The notes under the pieces were generated by a model, which worked only from the letters and a program-made list of their open reading frames with translations, was not told where the DNA came from and made no database searches. A stretch of 29,515 nt of DNA from a virus: positions 1-29,515 of IMG/VR virus record IMGVR_UViG_3300030102_007926, one strand, 5' to 3'. Each line of letters opens with the position of its first letter. The stretch's first letter is position 1. A program made the translations under genes and the position numbers. This document shows, piece by piece, positions 8,464-15,203 of this stretch.

Positions 8464-8572
8464 GATGTGGTACTTTGGTATATTGTTTCTTCAATCGACG
8501 ATATACCCTTTTTGAAACTGTGTCAACAGGATTACAGATTTTTCTAAGTCTTTTAGCAACTCTTTGGTTCAT
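8360..8572 (-). CDS. Small basic phage protein, unknown function
   Basis: The 70-residue protein is strongly basic in its first half (MNQRVAKRLRKICNP, VYRRLKKQYTKVPHHAKRDF), probably helical, and acidic at the end (SLDKEQGGIILDKE). Its ATG at 8572 overlaps the stop of the acetyltransferase gene as ATGA, the junction used throughout this block, which supports it as a real gene. Nucleic-acid binding is plausible from charge only. The C-terminal third shares DNA with the next gene in another frame. Confidence 0.6.
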   Translation of the reverse strand: MNQRVAKRLRKICNPVDTVSKRVYRRLKKQYTKVPHHAKRDFLDLLETTFNEIGKVSLDKEQGGIILDKE

Positions 8573-9027
8573 AATTTAGCAATATATGTTTCGGAATCTT
8601 TAATAAAGCCCATTTTTTGGTAGAATTTGGCTACCTTGCTGGATTTAGGATGAGCTTCTACACAGCTCATCATGACATATTTAAATTCTTTTTCTCTAGC
8701 GAACTTCATAGCGATACCTAAGAGCTTTTGACCAACTCTTGGATTTTTAGAAAGCCAAAGATATTCCGCAAATATCTCTTCTCCAAATTTTTCATTCTTA
8801 TTGTTCAAGAATGCAATCATCGCGTCGAATTTACCTTCATCATTGTAATTAGCCCAGACAAAGAAATCCCAAGCCAAAAGAGATTTATCTCCGAAAGCAT
8901 TAAAGATGTATTCTTTGTTGTGAGTTAAAAGAGCGTGACCTTGCTCTTTATTTTCGAAACTAAATAAGTCATCGATATCATCCAAAAGAGTTTTAAATTC
9001 TTTAGGGTCTAGTATTCTCTTAATCAT
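8569..9027 (-). CDS. GNAT-family N-acetyltransferase
   Basis: The 152-residue length fits a single GNAT domain. LWLSKNPRVGQKLLGIAMKF (residues about 91-110) matches motif A, where the pyrophosphate of acetyl-CoA binds between the end of beta 4 and helix 3. KVAKFYQKMGF near residue 135 is the typical motif B with the Tyr-x-x-x-Gly-Phe pattern. The strand FKYVMMSCVEAHP precedes it. The family transfers an acetyl group to an amine on a small molecule, peptide or protein; the substrate is not evident. It overlaps both neighbours by ATGA (9024-9027 and 8569-8572), implying translational coupling with the genes on both sides. Confidence 0.8.
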   Translation of the reverse strand: MIKRILDPKEFKTLLDDIDDLFSFENKEQGHALLTHNKEYIFNAFGDKSLLAWDFFVWANYNDEGKFDAMIAFLNNKNEKFGEEIFAEYLWLSKNPRVGQKLLGIAMKFAREKEFKYVMMSCVEAHPKSSKVAKFYQKMGFIKDSETYIAKL

Positions 9028-9800
9028 TTATTTAAAGCCACGATAAGCTTTCTAGCTTCTTTAGCCGAAATGTCTGAAAAAGAACTCCATGTTTTAGCTT
9101 CCTCATTTCTATACTTTTCGCTCTTCCATAAGTCTCGAAGAACATCTTTACACGACTCAAATGAATCTACTCCATGTTTTTCTCTTAATGTCTTTGTAAG
9201 AAGCTCTACAGGAGTAACAGGGGTAGCTATGGCATCTGCCTCGACTGCTTGACCTGCTCCTTGTGACTTATCAATCTCATCTGCTCCGACGATGTGAATA
9301 TTGAGATAATTACGGACACAACGGACAAAAGCTCGGTTACAAGCAATCGTTTCTAAGAATTTAGCACAAAAACTATCTGTATTCGCAAGGGTAGCGTTAG
9401 CATAGTCTTGATATGCGACTTCATGCTGGGTCTCATAATTCTTATCCCAGTTTATCGTGCATTTGGCTGTTACATAGCCATCTGAAAGATGGGTTACATC
9501 AAAAGCTACAGTGGAATATCCTCTCATTTTAGCTAGCTCTTTGATTCCTCCAAGCATGATCAGAAGCTGTTTATCTTCCAAGCCCTCTGGAGATGTAGGA
9601 ACTGGCTTATTACGGACATCAAACCAACCTTTATTGGGATACAGAAACTCTGGCTTAATCATAGCCCTCCAGTTTACCGTTCCGTCCTCGTTGAATGCAT
9701 AATCCACATTCTCTAATAAACCATGCTCGTTGCGTATATACGCATCAGGTCCATAGAATTTCTTTGCTGTTTTCTTCTTTGCTGTTTTAGTCGCGCTCAT
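9024..9800 (-). CDS. Phage protein, possible Rad52-like ssDNA annealing protein
   Basis: I chose the ATG at 9800-9798 (MSATKTAKKKTAKKFYG). A start at 9845 would overlap the upstream gene by 59 bp and add a hydrophobic leader; the chosen one overlaps by 14 bp. The basic N-terminus is followed by YIRNEHGLLENVDYAFNEDG and NWRAMIKPEFLYPN, then a mixed alpha/beta region. ETIACNRAFVRCVRNYLNIH (about residues 150-170) resembles the A-x-x-R-A-x-x-R-A-x-x-x-x-L helix of Rad52/Mgm101-type annealing proteins. A linker (GQAVEADAIATPVTP) and a helical C-terminal region end the protein. The overall layout, DNA-binding core plus flexible linker plus small C-terminal domain, fits a single-strand annealing or recombination mediator. 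This rests on one motif and could be wrong. Confidence 0.5.
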   Translation of the reverse strand: MSATKTAKKKTAKKFYGPDAYIRNEHGLLENVDYAFNEDGTVNWRAMIKPEFLYPNKGWFDVRNKPVPTSPEGLEDKQLLIMLGGIKELAKMRGYSTVAFDVTHLSDGYVTAKCTINWDKNYETQHEVAYQDYANATLANTDSFCAKFLETIACNRAFVRCVRNYLNIHIVGADEIDKSQGAGQAVEADAIATPVTPVELLTKTLREKHGVDSFESCKDVLRDLWKSEKYRNEEAKTWSSFSDISAKEARKLIVALNK

Positions 9801-10929
9801 AGATATAAAAATGGTCTGATTCTCTCCAATATTCAGGAGTATCAATCACTTTATTATTACTGTCAAGACCTTTTTTCCAGTGAGCATAACTTAAATATTC
9901 TTTGCCCCCTTCAACAAGCCTTAAAGAAGACATAAATCTAGAATCATCACTAAGCTCACAAGGAGCTTTTTTATCGGAGTGATAAGATATTACAGGAATA
10001 TCAAAGTATTTATTTCTTATACTATTTAGCTCTTCTTCTTTTTTGACTATCATAGACATGTTAATATCCATGTTTTTTAGAATCTCAAAGTAGTTTTCTG
10101 GAATAGAATCCCAACTTTTATCTAAAAATAAATAAAATTTATTTACATTTTTTGCTATTTTTTGCAATCCATGAGGTTGGATTAAGCTAGAAGCAAAAAT
10201 ATTTACAGGATACGAAGAACAATACTTCATAAAAGGATCCTCATTAAAAGCGTAATCAGCTCGAACCATTAATTCTTGCCCAGATTTTATTTTCAAAGGA
10301 TTAAAAGAAGTAGGAATAACTTCTACAACAGGGTTTTGGAATGAAGAACCTATATATTTAGTAGTGAATCTAATATCTTCTTTTTCTATTTCGAGAAAGT
10401 CTAAAACAGATTGAGCTACAACTTCAGGTTTTATGCTGTCGATTTGTTTTTTAGGGTCTTCAATGTTAAAACATGGTTTTTTGTTCCATTTAGGCTCCAG
10501 CGTTACATTTATAGATTCATCAGAGAAAACAGGTTTCGCATTAGCAGCAAAAACATTACCGAATAAAGTAACTGTAGGCAATTTTTTAGAGCTAGATAAC
10601 TGCGCTAAAGCACTGTCACATCCTAAATGGACTAAAGATTTAGATAAAATAAAAGACTGCTGTTTAAAAGAAACATTTAGAGCAGCATCCACCCCTTCTA
10701 TTTTTTTAGAACCCCCTAACTGCACAACTTTAATTTTTGCACGTTCTAAAAAAGGTTTTAAAAGACTAACTACTATGTCGTAGTGAGAATAAGTTTTAGA
10801 GGAAACATTAGAAGCTTGATGGATAGTAATATACTTATCAAAGCAAATAGGAAAGTAATGATCTTTTACTACAGGGTTGCTTATTTTAACGCCTAGACTT
10901 TTTGCATACTCTTCAATTAAATGAGACAT
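9787..10929 (-). CDS. GT9-like glycosyltransferase, C-terminal half, fused to unknown domain
   Basis: Residues 1-185 resemble the second Rossmann domain of the ADP-heptose:LPS heptosyltransferase family (GT9). MSHLIEEYAKSLGVKI matches the inter-domain segment. LGCDSALAQLSSSKKLPTV followed by TLFG (residues about 102-124) matches the family signature of a D-S-x-x-x-H/Q-x-A motif followed by P-T-V-x-L-F-G. The N-terminal Rossmann domain is missing here and appears at the C-terminus of the adjacent upstream gene. Residues about 195-380 form a separate domain (LMVRADYAFNEDPFMKYCSS; TPEYWRESDHFYIYE) I do not recognise. The start ATG overlaps the upstream stop as TAATG at 10931-10927, so translation is probably coupled. 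Donor and acceptor are unknown. Confidence 0.7.
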   Translation of the reverse strand: MSHLIEEYAKSLGVKISNPVVKDHYFPICFDKYITIHQASNVSSKTYSHYDIVVSLLKPFLERAKIKVVQLGGSKKIEGVDAALNVSFKQQSFILSKSLVHLGCDSALAQLSSSKKLPTVTLFGNVFAANAKPVFSDESINVTLEPKWNKKPCFNIEDPKKQIDSIKPEVVAQSVLDFLEIEKEDIRFTTKYIGSSFQNPVVEVIPTSFNPLKIKSGQELMVRADYAFNEDPFMKYCSSYPVNIFASSLIQPHGLQKIAKNVNKFYLFLDKSWDSIPENYFEILKNMDINMSMIVKKEEELNSIRNKYFDIPVISYHSDKKAPCELSDDSRFMSSLRLVEGGKEYLSYAHWKKGLDSNNKVIDTPEYWRESDHFYIYERD

Positions 10930-12821
10930 TATATTAGTGAAAATTGATGTTTATCTAATCCATTGTGGATATAAGATATATTTTTTTGGGTAGTAGAGTG
11001 TGGATAAAATACCATATCAAAATAACCTTCGTGGTCAGACACACCCTCCATAATCAACGAGTTTTCTACCACAGGATTGTAAGGAAGTAATTTATAAATA
11101 GCTGGATTGTCATCGATATAAGCATAACATTGAGGTTTAGTGAAAATATAAATGTTATATTCTTTGTATTGTGATTTTAAGTTTTTTAATAAAGAATTAA
11201 TCAATAAAACATCTACCTCACTTTGAGGTATGACCACAGCTATTCTTTTACTGTCCCCTTCTTTAGATAGCAAGTCTTCTAAATCTGGAGTTTTTAATTT
11301 TTGGGTTTCCTGTATAGCTACTTTCTTGAAGTAATTTACTACTTCAGTTGGATTTTTACCAGATCTTAGTTGAGTCATCCAGTGTTTAAAACCTTGGGAA
11401 TTTTCGTCAACATCATCGCATAAAATATTTTTATAAATGTCAATTAGAAACTCTTCTTGAGAAGTATAGTTATTTCTAGGTTGATAATTAGGGTTGTAAT
11501 CCATCCCCTTGGAATCAAAGTCATAGTCTATAGGAGGCATTTTATCAATTATCTCTTCGAGCTGTTTACCTATGACTTCAACACTAAAATTATCTACAAC
11601 CCACTGCCTAGATTTTTTTTCCATAGCCACTCTTTTATCCTGCTCCATATCTCGAACTAACTCTAGTTTTTTAGCTATATCATCCGCAGAAGTAGACGCT
11701 TTAATAAATTGAGTCCCAGGTTCTCTATACTCACTCCATTCCAAAGGAATACCCCCAGACTCTTCTGAACAGCTATCTTCCCCACAAGAATAATTAGTTA
11801 CTAAAGTAATCATCTCTGTGAGTTTAGCTTCTTGGATCGGAATCTCTTGGCCACCACTTGTAAAAGGATGACAGTATACATCCATCAAATTGTAGATTTC
11901 GTTTAATTGAGAATCACTTACCCCTCTACCTGTGTTAGTTGTGTTCACAGATTTTTGTGTGCCACAAGAAGCGCATGTAAGTTCTTGCCCCCTGAAAGGA
12001 GATATATGATACAATCCGCATTTATTGCAAATATAAGTAGTGATAATATCTTCTGGATTGATACCTTTTTCTTTGATAAGTCTAGGGATGTCCCAACCTT
12101 CAGACCAGTGTGTGTGTAGTAGTAATTTTGCTTTTGGCTCTTTTTCTTTAAACAGTTTAAATCCTTCGAGCATATTAGGGACACTCTTTCTTAATTGATT
12201 CCTAAATACAAACCCGACAATAAACTCATCAGATAAATTGTTAGACTTTCTTAAAGAAGCTCTCTTTTCATCGCTCAATCTAAAAAATTTACTAGTGTCT
12301 AAAGATCCTCTTAAAGTTTTTACATGGTTATACCCCATCTCTTTCATCCCTGTCTCTGCGAAAGAAGCCCAAACATAATAATTTTTTATTTTAGGGGCAT
12401 ATTCAATAGCTTGGGGCAAAATAGGAAGACTATCTAGTGTAGTCCAAATCATTGTATTGATTTTGTTCCACCAAGGCTTTGTATGGAACGAATTAAAAGC
12501 CCAAATATCTTCCATACCTATATAAACATCTGGTTTAAATTCTTTTATAGCTTTATCGACTAATTTACGCCCATAGCCTTCAGCTCTTTGATCTTCAGCA
12601 CTTAAACCCTGTAATTCGTTAGGTGGTAAACCAGACCCTCGACACTTCCAAGGCAAAAGCTTTGTAGAAGGATCATCCCATTGAACTCCGTTGGCTAGCT
12701 CTACAATATTATACTTCTCTGTATTATATAGGTATCGAAGAATATTTTTTTTATTCTTACCGAAACCTGTATAAGCTCGACAAAAATTAGAATGTATTAA
12801 TACAGTCTTTTTTTTACTCAT
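10929..12821 (-). CDS. Multi-domain glycosyltransferase: GT4 with zinc ribbon, DUF4214-like, GT9 N-half
   Basis: The 630-residue protein has at least four parts. Residues 1-430 form a GT-B family 4-type enzyme: VLIHSNFCRAYTGFGKNKKN at the N-terminus, IVGFVFRNQLRKSVPNMLEG at about 201-220 for the start of the donor domain, and TSGGQEIPIQEAK at 321-333 for the sugar-nucleotide E-x-x-x-x-E loop. Inserted in the donor domain at 265-286 is a four-Cys zinc ribbon (CNKC...CASC). Residues about 454-502 match the DUF4214 pattern (EEFLIDIYKNIL, SQGFKHWMTQLRSGKNPTE). Residues about 525-630 (KRIAVVIPQSEVDVLLINSL; NIYIFTKPQCYAYIDDNP) look like the N-terminal Rossmann half of a GT9 enzyme, which ends abruptly. 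The start overlaps the upstream stop by ATGA. Function: transfer of sugars to an unidentified acceptor. Confidence 0.8.
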   Translation of the reverse strand: MSKKKTVLIHSNFCRAYTGFGKNKKNILRYLYNTEKYNIVELANGVQWDDPSTKLLPWKCRGSGLPPNELQGLSAEDQRAEGYGRKLVDKAIKEFKPDVYIGMEDIWAFNSFHTKPWWNKINTMIWTTLDSLPILPQAIEYAPKIKNYYVWASFAETGMKEMGYNHVKTLRGSLDTSKFFRLSDEKRASLRKSNNLSDEFIVGFVFRNQLRKSVPNMLEGFKLFKEKEPKAKLLLHTHWSEGWDIPRLIKEKGINPEDIITTYICNKCGLYHISPFRGQELTCASCGTQKSVNTTNTGRGVSDSQLNEIYNLMDVYCHPFTSGGQEIPIQEAKLTEMITLVTNYSCGEDSCSEESGGIPLEWSEYREPGTQFIKASTSADDIAKKLELVRDMEQDKRVAMEKKSRQWVVDNFSVEVIGKQLEEIIDKMPPIDYDFDSKGMDYNPNYQPRNNYTSQEEFLIDIYKNILCDDVDENSQGFKHWMTQLRSGKNPTEVVNYFKKVAIQETQKLKTPDLEDLLSKEGDSKRIAVVIPQSEVDVLLINSLLKNLKSQYKEYNIYIFTKPQCYAYIDDNPAIYKLLPYNPVVENSLIMEGVSDHEGYFDMVFYPHSTTQKNISYIHNGLDKHQFSLI

Positions 12822-13300
12822 TTATCTCGCAAACTATTATTTTTTGTCAGCCTATGTATGTAAAGCTCTTGGAGATAAAATTTACAAAATTCTAAAAGAT
12901 TGTAAGCCTCTGACATCTCAACTCCGATACCGAACTTATTTGCTGAATTTCTTGTCACCCCAAATGAAAAAGCAGGAGTCCCATTCTTCTTTTGATAAGG
13001 TTTGAACGAGATAGAAGTTTTATTATCTTCGTAAGAATGAAAAGCCGAAAATTCAGTATACTTTTCTACAGCATGAATAAATCCACCAATTTCATTTTCA
13101 TTTAATTTGATAGAAATAGACTTATCTGGATCTTTAGCATTTTCAGAAAATGACCCTGTTCGCGTCTTATCGTTCCAAGAATACTGCTTTACAGCTCGAA
13201 TATAAACGCATGGTTCTTGGTTTTTATTATTGGCTCCGATATCAAAGCTAAAAGCACAACCTTTATTACTAGAATTAGGTTTATAATACTGAACAATCAT
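12818..13300 (-). CDS. Phage protein, possible single-stranded nucleic-acid-binding fold
   Basis: The 160-residue protein alternates short beta strands with charged turns: GCAFSFDIGANN, PCVYIRAVKQYSWND, then DKSISIKLNENEIGGFIHAV and NKTSISFKPYQKKN, with a C-terminal helix (SEAYNLLEFCKFYLQELYIH). Two similar four-stranded sheets followed by helices recall the Whirly/PUR/PC4-type ssDNA-binding fold, and phage proteins of this look are sometimes labelled ssDNA-binding. I infer this from pattern only. It is preceded by a 39-bp spacer with no good terminator and overlaps the glycosyltransferase start by ATGA. If it is the phage SSB, its placement outside the main replication block is unusual. Confidence 0.55.
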   Translation of the reverse strand: MIVQYYKPNSSNKGCAFSFDIGANNKNQEPCVYIRAVKQYSWNDKTRTGSFSENAKDPDKSISIKLNENEIGGFIHAVEKYTEFSAFHSYEDNKTSISFKPYQKKNGTPAFSFGVTRNSANKFGIGVEMSEAYNLLEFCKFYLQELYIHRLTKNNSLRDK

Positions 13301-13339
13301 GTAGAATATTAAGCAACTAGGGCTTTTTTTCTACATAAA

Positions 13340-13819
13340 TTAATTTTTAGCTTTTTTAATTTGATCGGGAGTAGGAGCGCCTTTTTCTCCTTTTTTACGC
13401 ATCTTTTCACCAGAACCTCTTTTAATTCGTTCTCTTTTTTTTCTGATATTTTCCCAAAGACTGCTAAATGTTTTATAATCAGGTCCAGCCATATAAAGAG
13501 TTTTACCTTTATCGTTTTTGTAAGTATGATAACCTTTTAGGCCAAACTCAATAGCATCAGCCATAGCCTCTTCTTTTGTTTCCCTGTAATGATCCATAGG
13601 GGTTTTGTTTGATTTAGAAAAATAGTAATAAATATCTGAATCATCCCAAGGATTTTCAACTACAATAGATGCTTTACTTTCTGCTTTATCAAATTGAGAA
13701 GCGCATACCGCCAGTCTCTGTTTTACATCCTTAAATTCATCTTTAGCTGTGAGATCGACCATACAGCGACTCATAAACTTAGATTTTTTCTCTCCGTCTC
13801 TAGGTGATGGCAGTGGCAT
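13340..13819 (-). CDS. Uncharacterised phage protein with QRLAVC motif
   Basis: The N-terminus MPLPSPRDGEKKSKFMSRCM followed by EFKDVKQRLAVCASQFDKA matches a motif common at the start of phage head-associated proteins and related hypotheticals (FMSRCM...F-D-xx-QR-AVC). A central region (DIYYYFSKSNKTPMDHYRET; GYHTYKNDKGKTLYMAGPD) and a basic end follow. The ending GSGEKMRKKGEKGAPTPDQI is a tail pattern I associate with cyanophage and other marine phage proteins. The function is unknown. The gene starts 2 bp after the stop of the kinase-like gene, in the same operon. The basic tail may bind nucleic acid. Confidence 0.65.
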   Translation of the reverse strand: MPLPSPRDGEKKSKFMSRCMVDLTAKDEFKDVKQRLAVCASQFDKAESKASIVVENPWDDSDIYYYFSKSNKTPMDHYRETKEEAMADAIEFGLKGYHTYKNDKGKTLYMAGPDYKTFSSLWENIRKKRERIKRGSGEKMRKKGEKGAPTPDQIKKAKN

Positions 13820-13821
13820 AC

Positions 13822-14886
13822 TTAAGCTTTTACACCAAAAATAGGCTCACAGATAGTTTTCATGATAAAATCTTTATTTTTATTGAAGATTTTTATTTTA
13901 CAAAACCTCTCGTAACAATGAGAAAAAACATCCGCTATATTCAAGATATTGTCATAGCGATATGAATCGTAAATGTAAATTTCTTTTATGTAATTAGAGA
14001 TTAAATCGCCCAATTTTTTTCTAAGTTGAATTTCATACAAACATTTAAAATAATCTCTTTCTTCAGATAATTCTCCCACTGCACAAAATTTAGATAAGAT
14101 TTGATATTGGTTTTCTTCAGGTAATCCTATTTCTAATAACAAATCAACTAAATCTATGAATGGATGCCCCATATACACAGAATCAAAACTATCAAAGTAA
14201 AACATTTTTTTATCAAAAAATATATTGTCTAAACAAAGGTTACCGTGACATTTAAATTTATAAGGAAGGTGTGTTTTTTTAGTCAATGCATACGTCTCTT
14301 CTTTTAATTTTTTCATGAATTCTCGACATAAAGGATAATCTGTATAACTTTCAAATGCTCGAAGAGAATCTTTTGGTAAATAGTTTTGAGGGTCTAAATT
14401 GTTGAAAAACTTATCTAATGAAGTTTTATATGTAGGCCGAACAGATTTAGTGCATTGAAAATCAAAGTAATTAACAAAAAATAAATCCATATTCTCCATG
14501 AGACACGATCTTCCATAATCTCGAACGCTCTCATAAGATGGTATAATTGTGAGTAAATAAGAAATATTTTCTCCTATTTTAATTTCCCCATAACTTTTAA
14601 ACTTAGGGACAGTTTTTGATTTGGTGTTTTTTATAACGGAAGCTTCTTTTTTTAAGATACCATCAGAATCATCTAAAGATATTTTTAGTTTATATTTTTT
14701 TTGATTTATATCTGTTATAGTAAAAACATCATAATTATCCTTAATTTCACCCAAAGAGATGTTAGTTACATCTAATTTAGAGTCTACTTTTTCAATAACT
14801 TTACTTGCAAAAGTTAAATCTTGTTCTTGATTTTTAGTCTGCGGGAAAGCGTAAACTTTACCTTTAAAGAGAGAAGAAAGCTTCAT
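13822..14886 (-). CDS. Atypical APH-fold kinase-like protein
   Basis: The 354-residue protein has the layout of the aminoglycoside/choline-kinase-like (APH) superfamily. A beta-rich N-lobe carries YKLKIS (about 65-70) and an E in KEASVIKN (about 80-87), candidates for the ATP-binding Lys/Glu pair. The helical C-lobe carries KCHGNLCLDNIFF, FYFDSFDSVYMGHPFIDL and LVDLLLEIGL. This matches the HGDLHxxNIL...IDFExAxxGxPxxDLA pattern, but the catalytic-loop Asp (HGD) reads Asn (residue 216), while the loop Asn (N221) and the metal-binding Asp (D232) are retained. It could be a pseudokinase or have shifted chemistry. It is the first gene after the terminator at 14891-14930, with a promoter-like element just upstream. 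Possible substrates are sugars handled by the neighbouring glycosyltransferases, but this is inference. Confidence 0.7.
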   Translation of the reverse strand: MKLSSLFKGKVYAFPQTKNQEQDLTFASKVIEKVDSKLDVTNISLGEIKDNYDVFTITDINQKKYKLKISLDDSDGILKKEASVIKNTKSKTVPKFKSYGEIKIGENISYLLTIIPSYESVRDYGRSCLMENMDLFFVNYFDFQCTKSVRPTYKTSLDKFFNNLDPQNYLPKDSLRAFESYTDYPLCREFMKKLKEETYALTKKTHLPYKFKCHGNLCLDNIFFDKKMFYFDSFDSVYMGHPFIDLVDLLLEIGLPEENQYQILSKFCAVGELSEERDYFKCLYEIQLRKKLGDLISNYIKEIYIYDSYRYDNILNIADVFSHCYERFCKIKIFNKNKDFIMKTICEPIFGVKA

Positions 14887-14890
14887 CAGC

Positions 14891-14930
14891 TATAATAAAA
14901 GAAACCCCCCCTTTTTCAAGGGAGGGTTTC
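14891..14930 (-). terminator. Rho-independent terminator after the replication/Clp block
   Basis: On the minus strand, GAAACCCTCCC (14930-14920) pairs with GGGGGGGTTTC (14911-14901) around an 8-nt loop, and the stem is followed by TTTTATTATA. One position is a C/A mismatch if read on the plus strand but a G-U wobble in the minus-strand RNA, so the hairpin is perfect only in the minus direction. The position, just after the 74-residue gene and before the kinase-like gene, fits termination of the right-hand operon. A second, smaller inverted repeat (CACCTAA/TTAGGTG, 14945-14960) lies upstream in the same 92-bp spacer. Confidence 0.85.
14892..14919 (-). promoter_or_regulatory. Sigma70-like promoter nested in the terminator
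   Basis: Read on the minus strand, TTGAAA (14919-14914) and TATTAT (14897-14892) are separated by 16 bp, each differing from the bacterial consensus at one position. Transcription would begin about 7 bp downstream, at or next to the ATG at 14886, giving a nearly leaderless mRNA. The element lies inside the terminator hairpin and U-tract, so it could restart transcription for the kinase-like gene after the upstream operon ends. Predicted from sequence only. Confidence 0.4.
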
Positions 14931-14978
14931 CATCATGAGCAAACCACCTAACATTAGGTGACCAATTATCCAGCAAGA

Positions 14979-15203
14979 CTAGAACACCTTACCAAAATTT
15001 TTTTCTGCGATTCTGACCCCAGAAATGCTTGCTTTAGAGAAGCGGCGGGTCCGATTATAATTGCGATCATAAATCACAATTGTTTGATCTGTTTCAGATT
15101 GTAGCTGGGCGTTTACTGATTCGCCTTGCTTTGTGTAAAGTCCAAAGAAGCGCCCTTTGGAATTACGAATAGCATTCATTACTCGCATGTTAACTTTCTT
15201 CAT
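14979..15203 (-). CDS. Small basic phage protein, SH3-like or DUF2693-like
   Basis: The 74-residue protein begins [20 protein letters not shown] and continues GLYTKQGESVNAQLQSE, TIVIYDRNYNRTRRFS, SISGVRI. The succession of short strands separated by polar turns suggests a small beta barrel, similar in look to small phage proteins of the DUF2693 type. It is rich in Arg and Lys. Its ATG overlaps the Clp gene stop as ATGA (15200-15203), and it is the last gene before the terminator. That tight coupling to the Clp ATPase makes an accessory or adaptor role worth testing, but nothing in the sequence shows it. Confidence 0.65.
   Translation of the reverse strand: MKKVNMRVMNAIRNSKGRFFGLYTKQGESVNAQLQSETDQTIVIYDRNYNRTRRFSKASISGVRIAEKNFGKVF

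Noticed and set aside
10433-10783. 116-residue plus-strand reading frame
   Set aside because: It is antisense to the GT9-like gene, which has clear motifs across the same bases.
11945-12184. 79-residue reading frame on the minus strand inside the glycosyltransferase gene
   Set aside because: It lies wholly in another frame of a well-supported 630-residue gene, has no family pattern and is low-complexity (Lys/Tyr/Ser).
13301-13339. Terminator or hairpin in the 39-bp spacer (GTAGAA/TTCTAC)
   Set aside because: The arms are 6 bp with a loop over 20 nt and the T-run lies inside it, so no functional element is supported.
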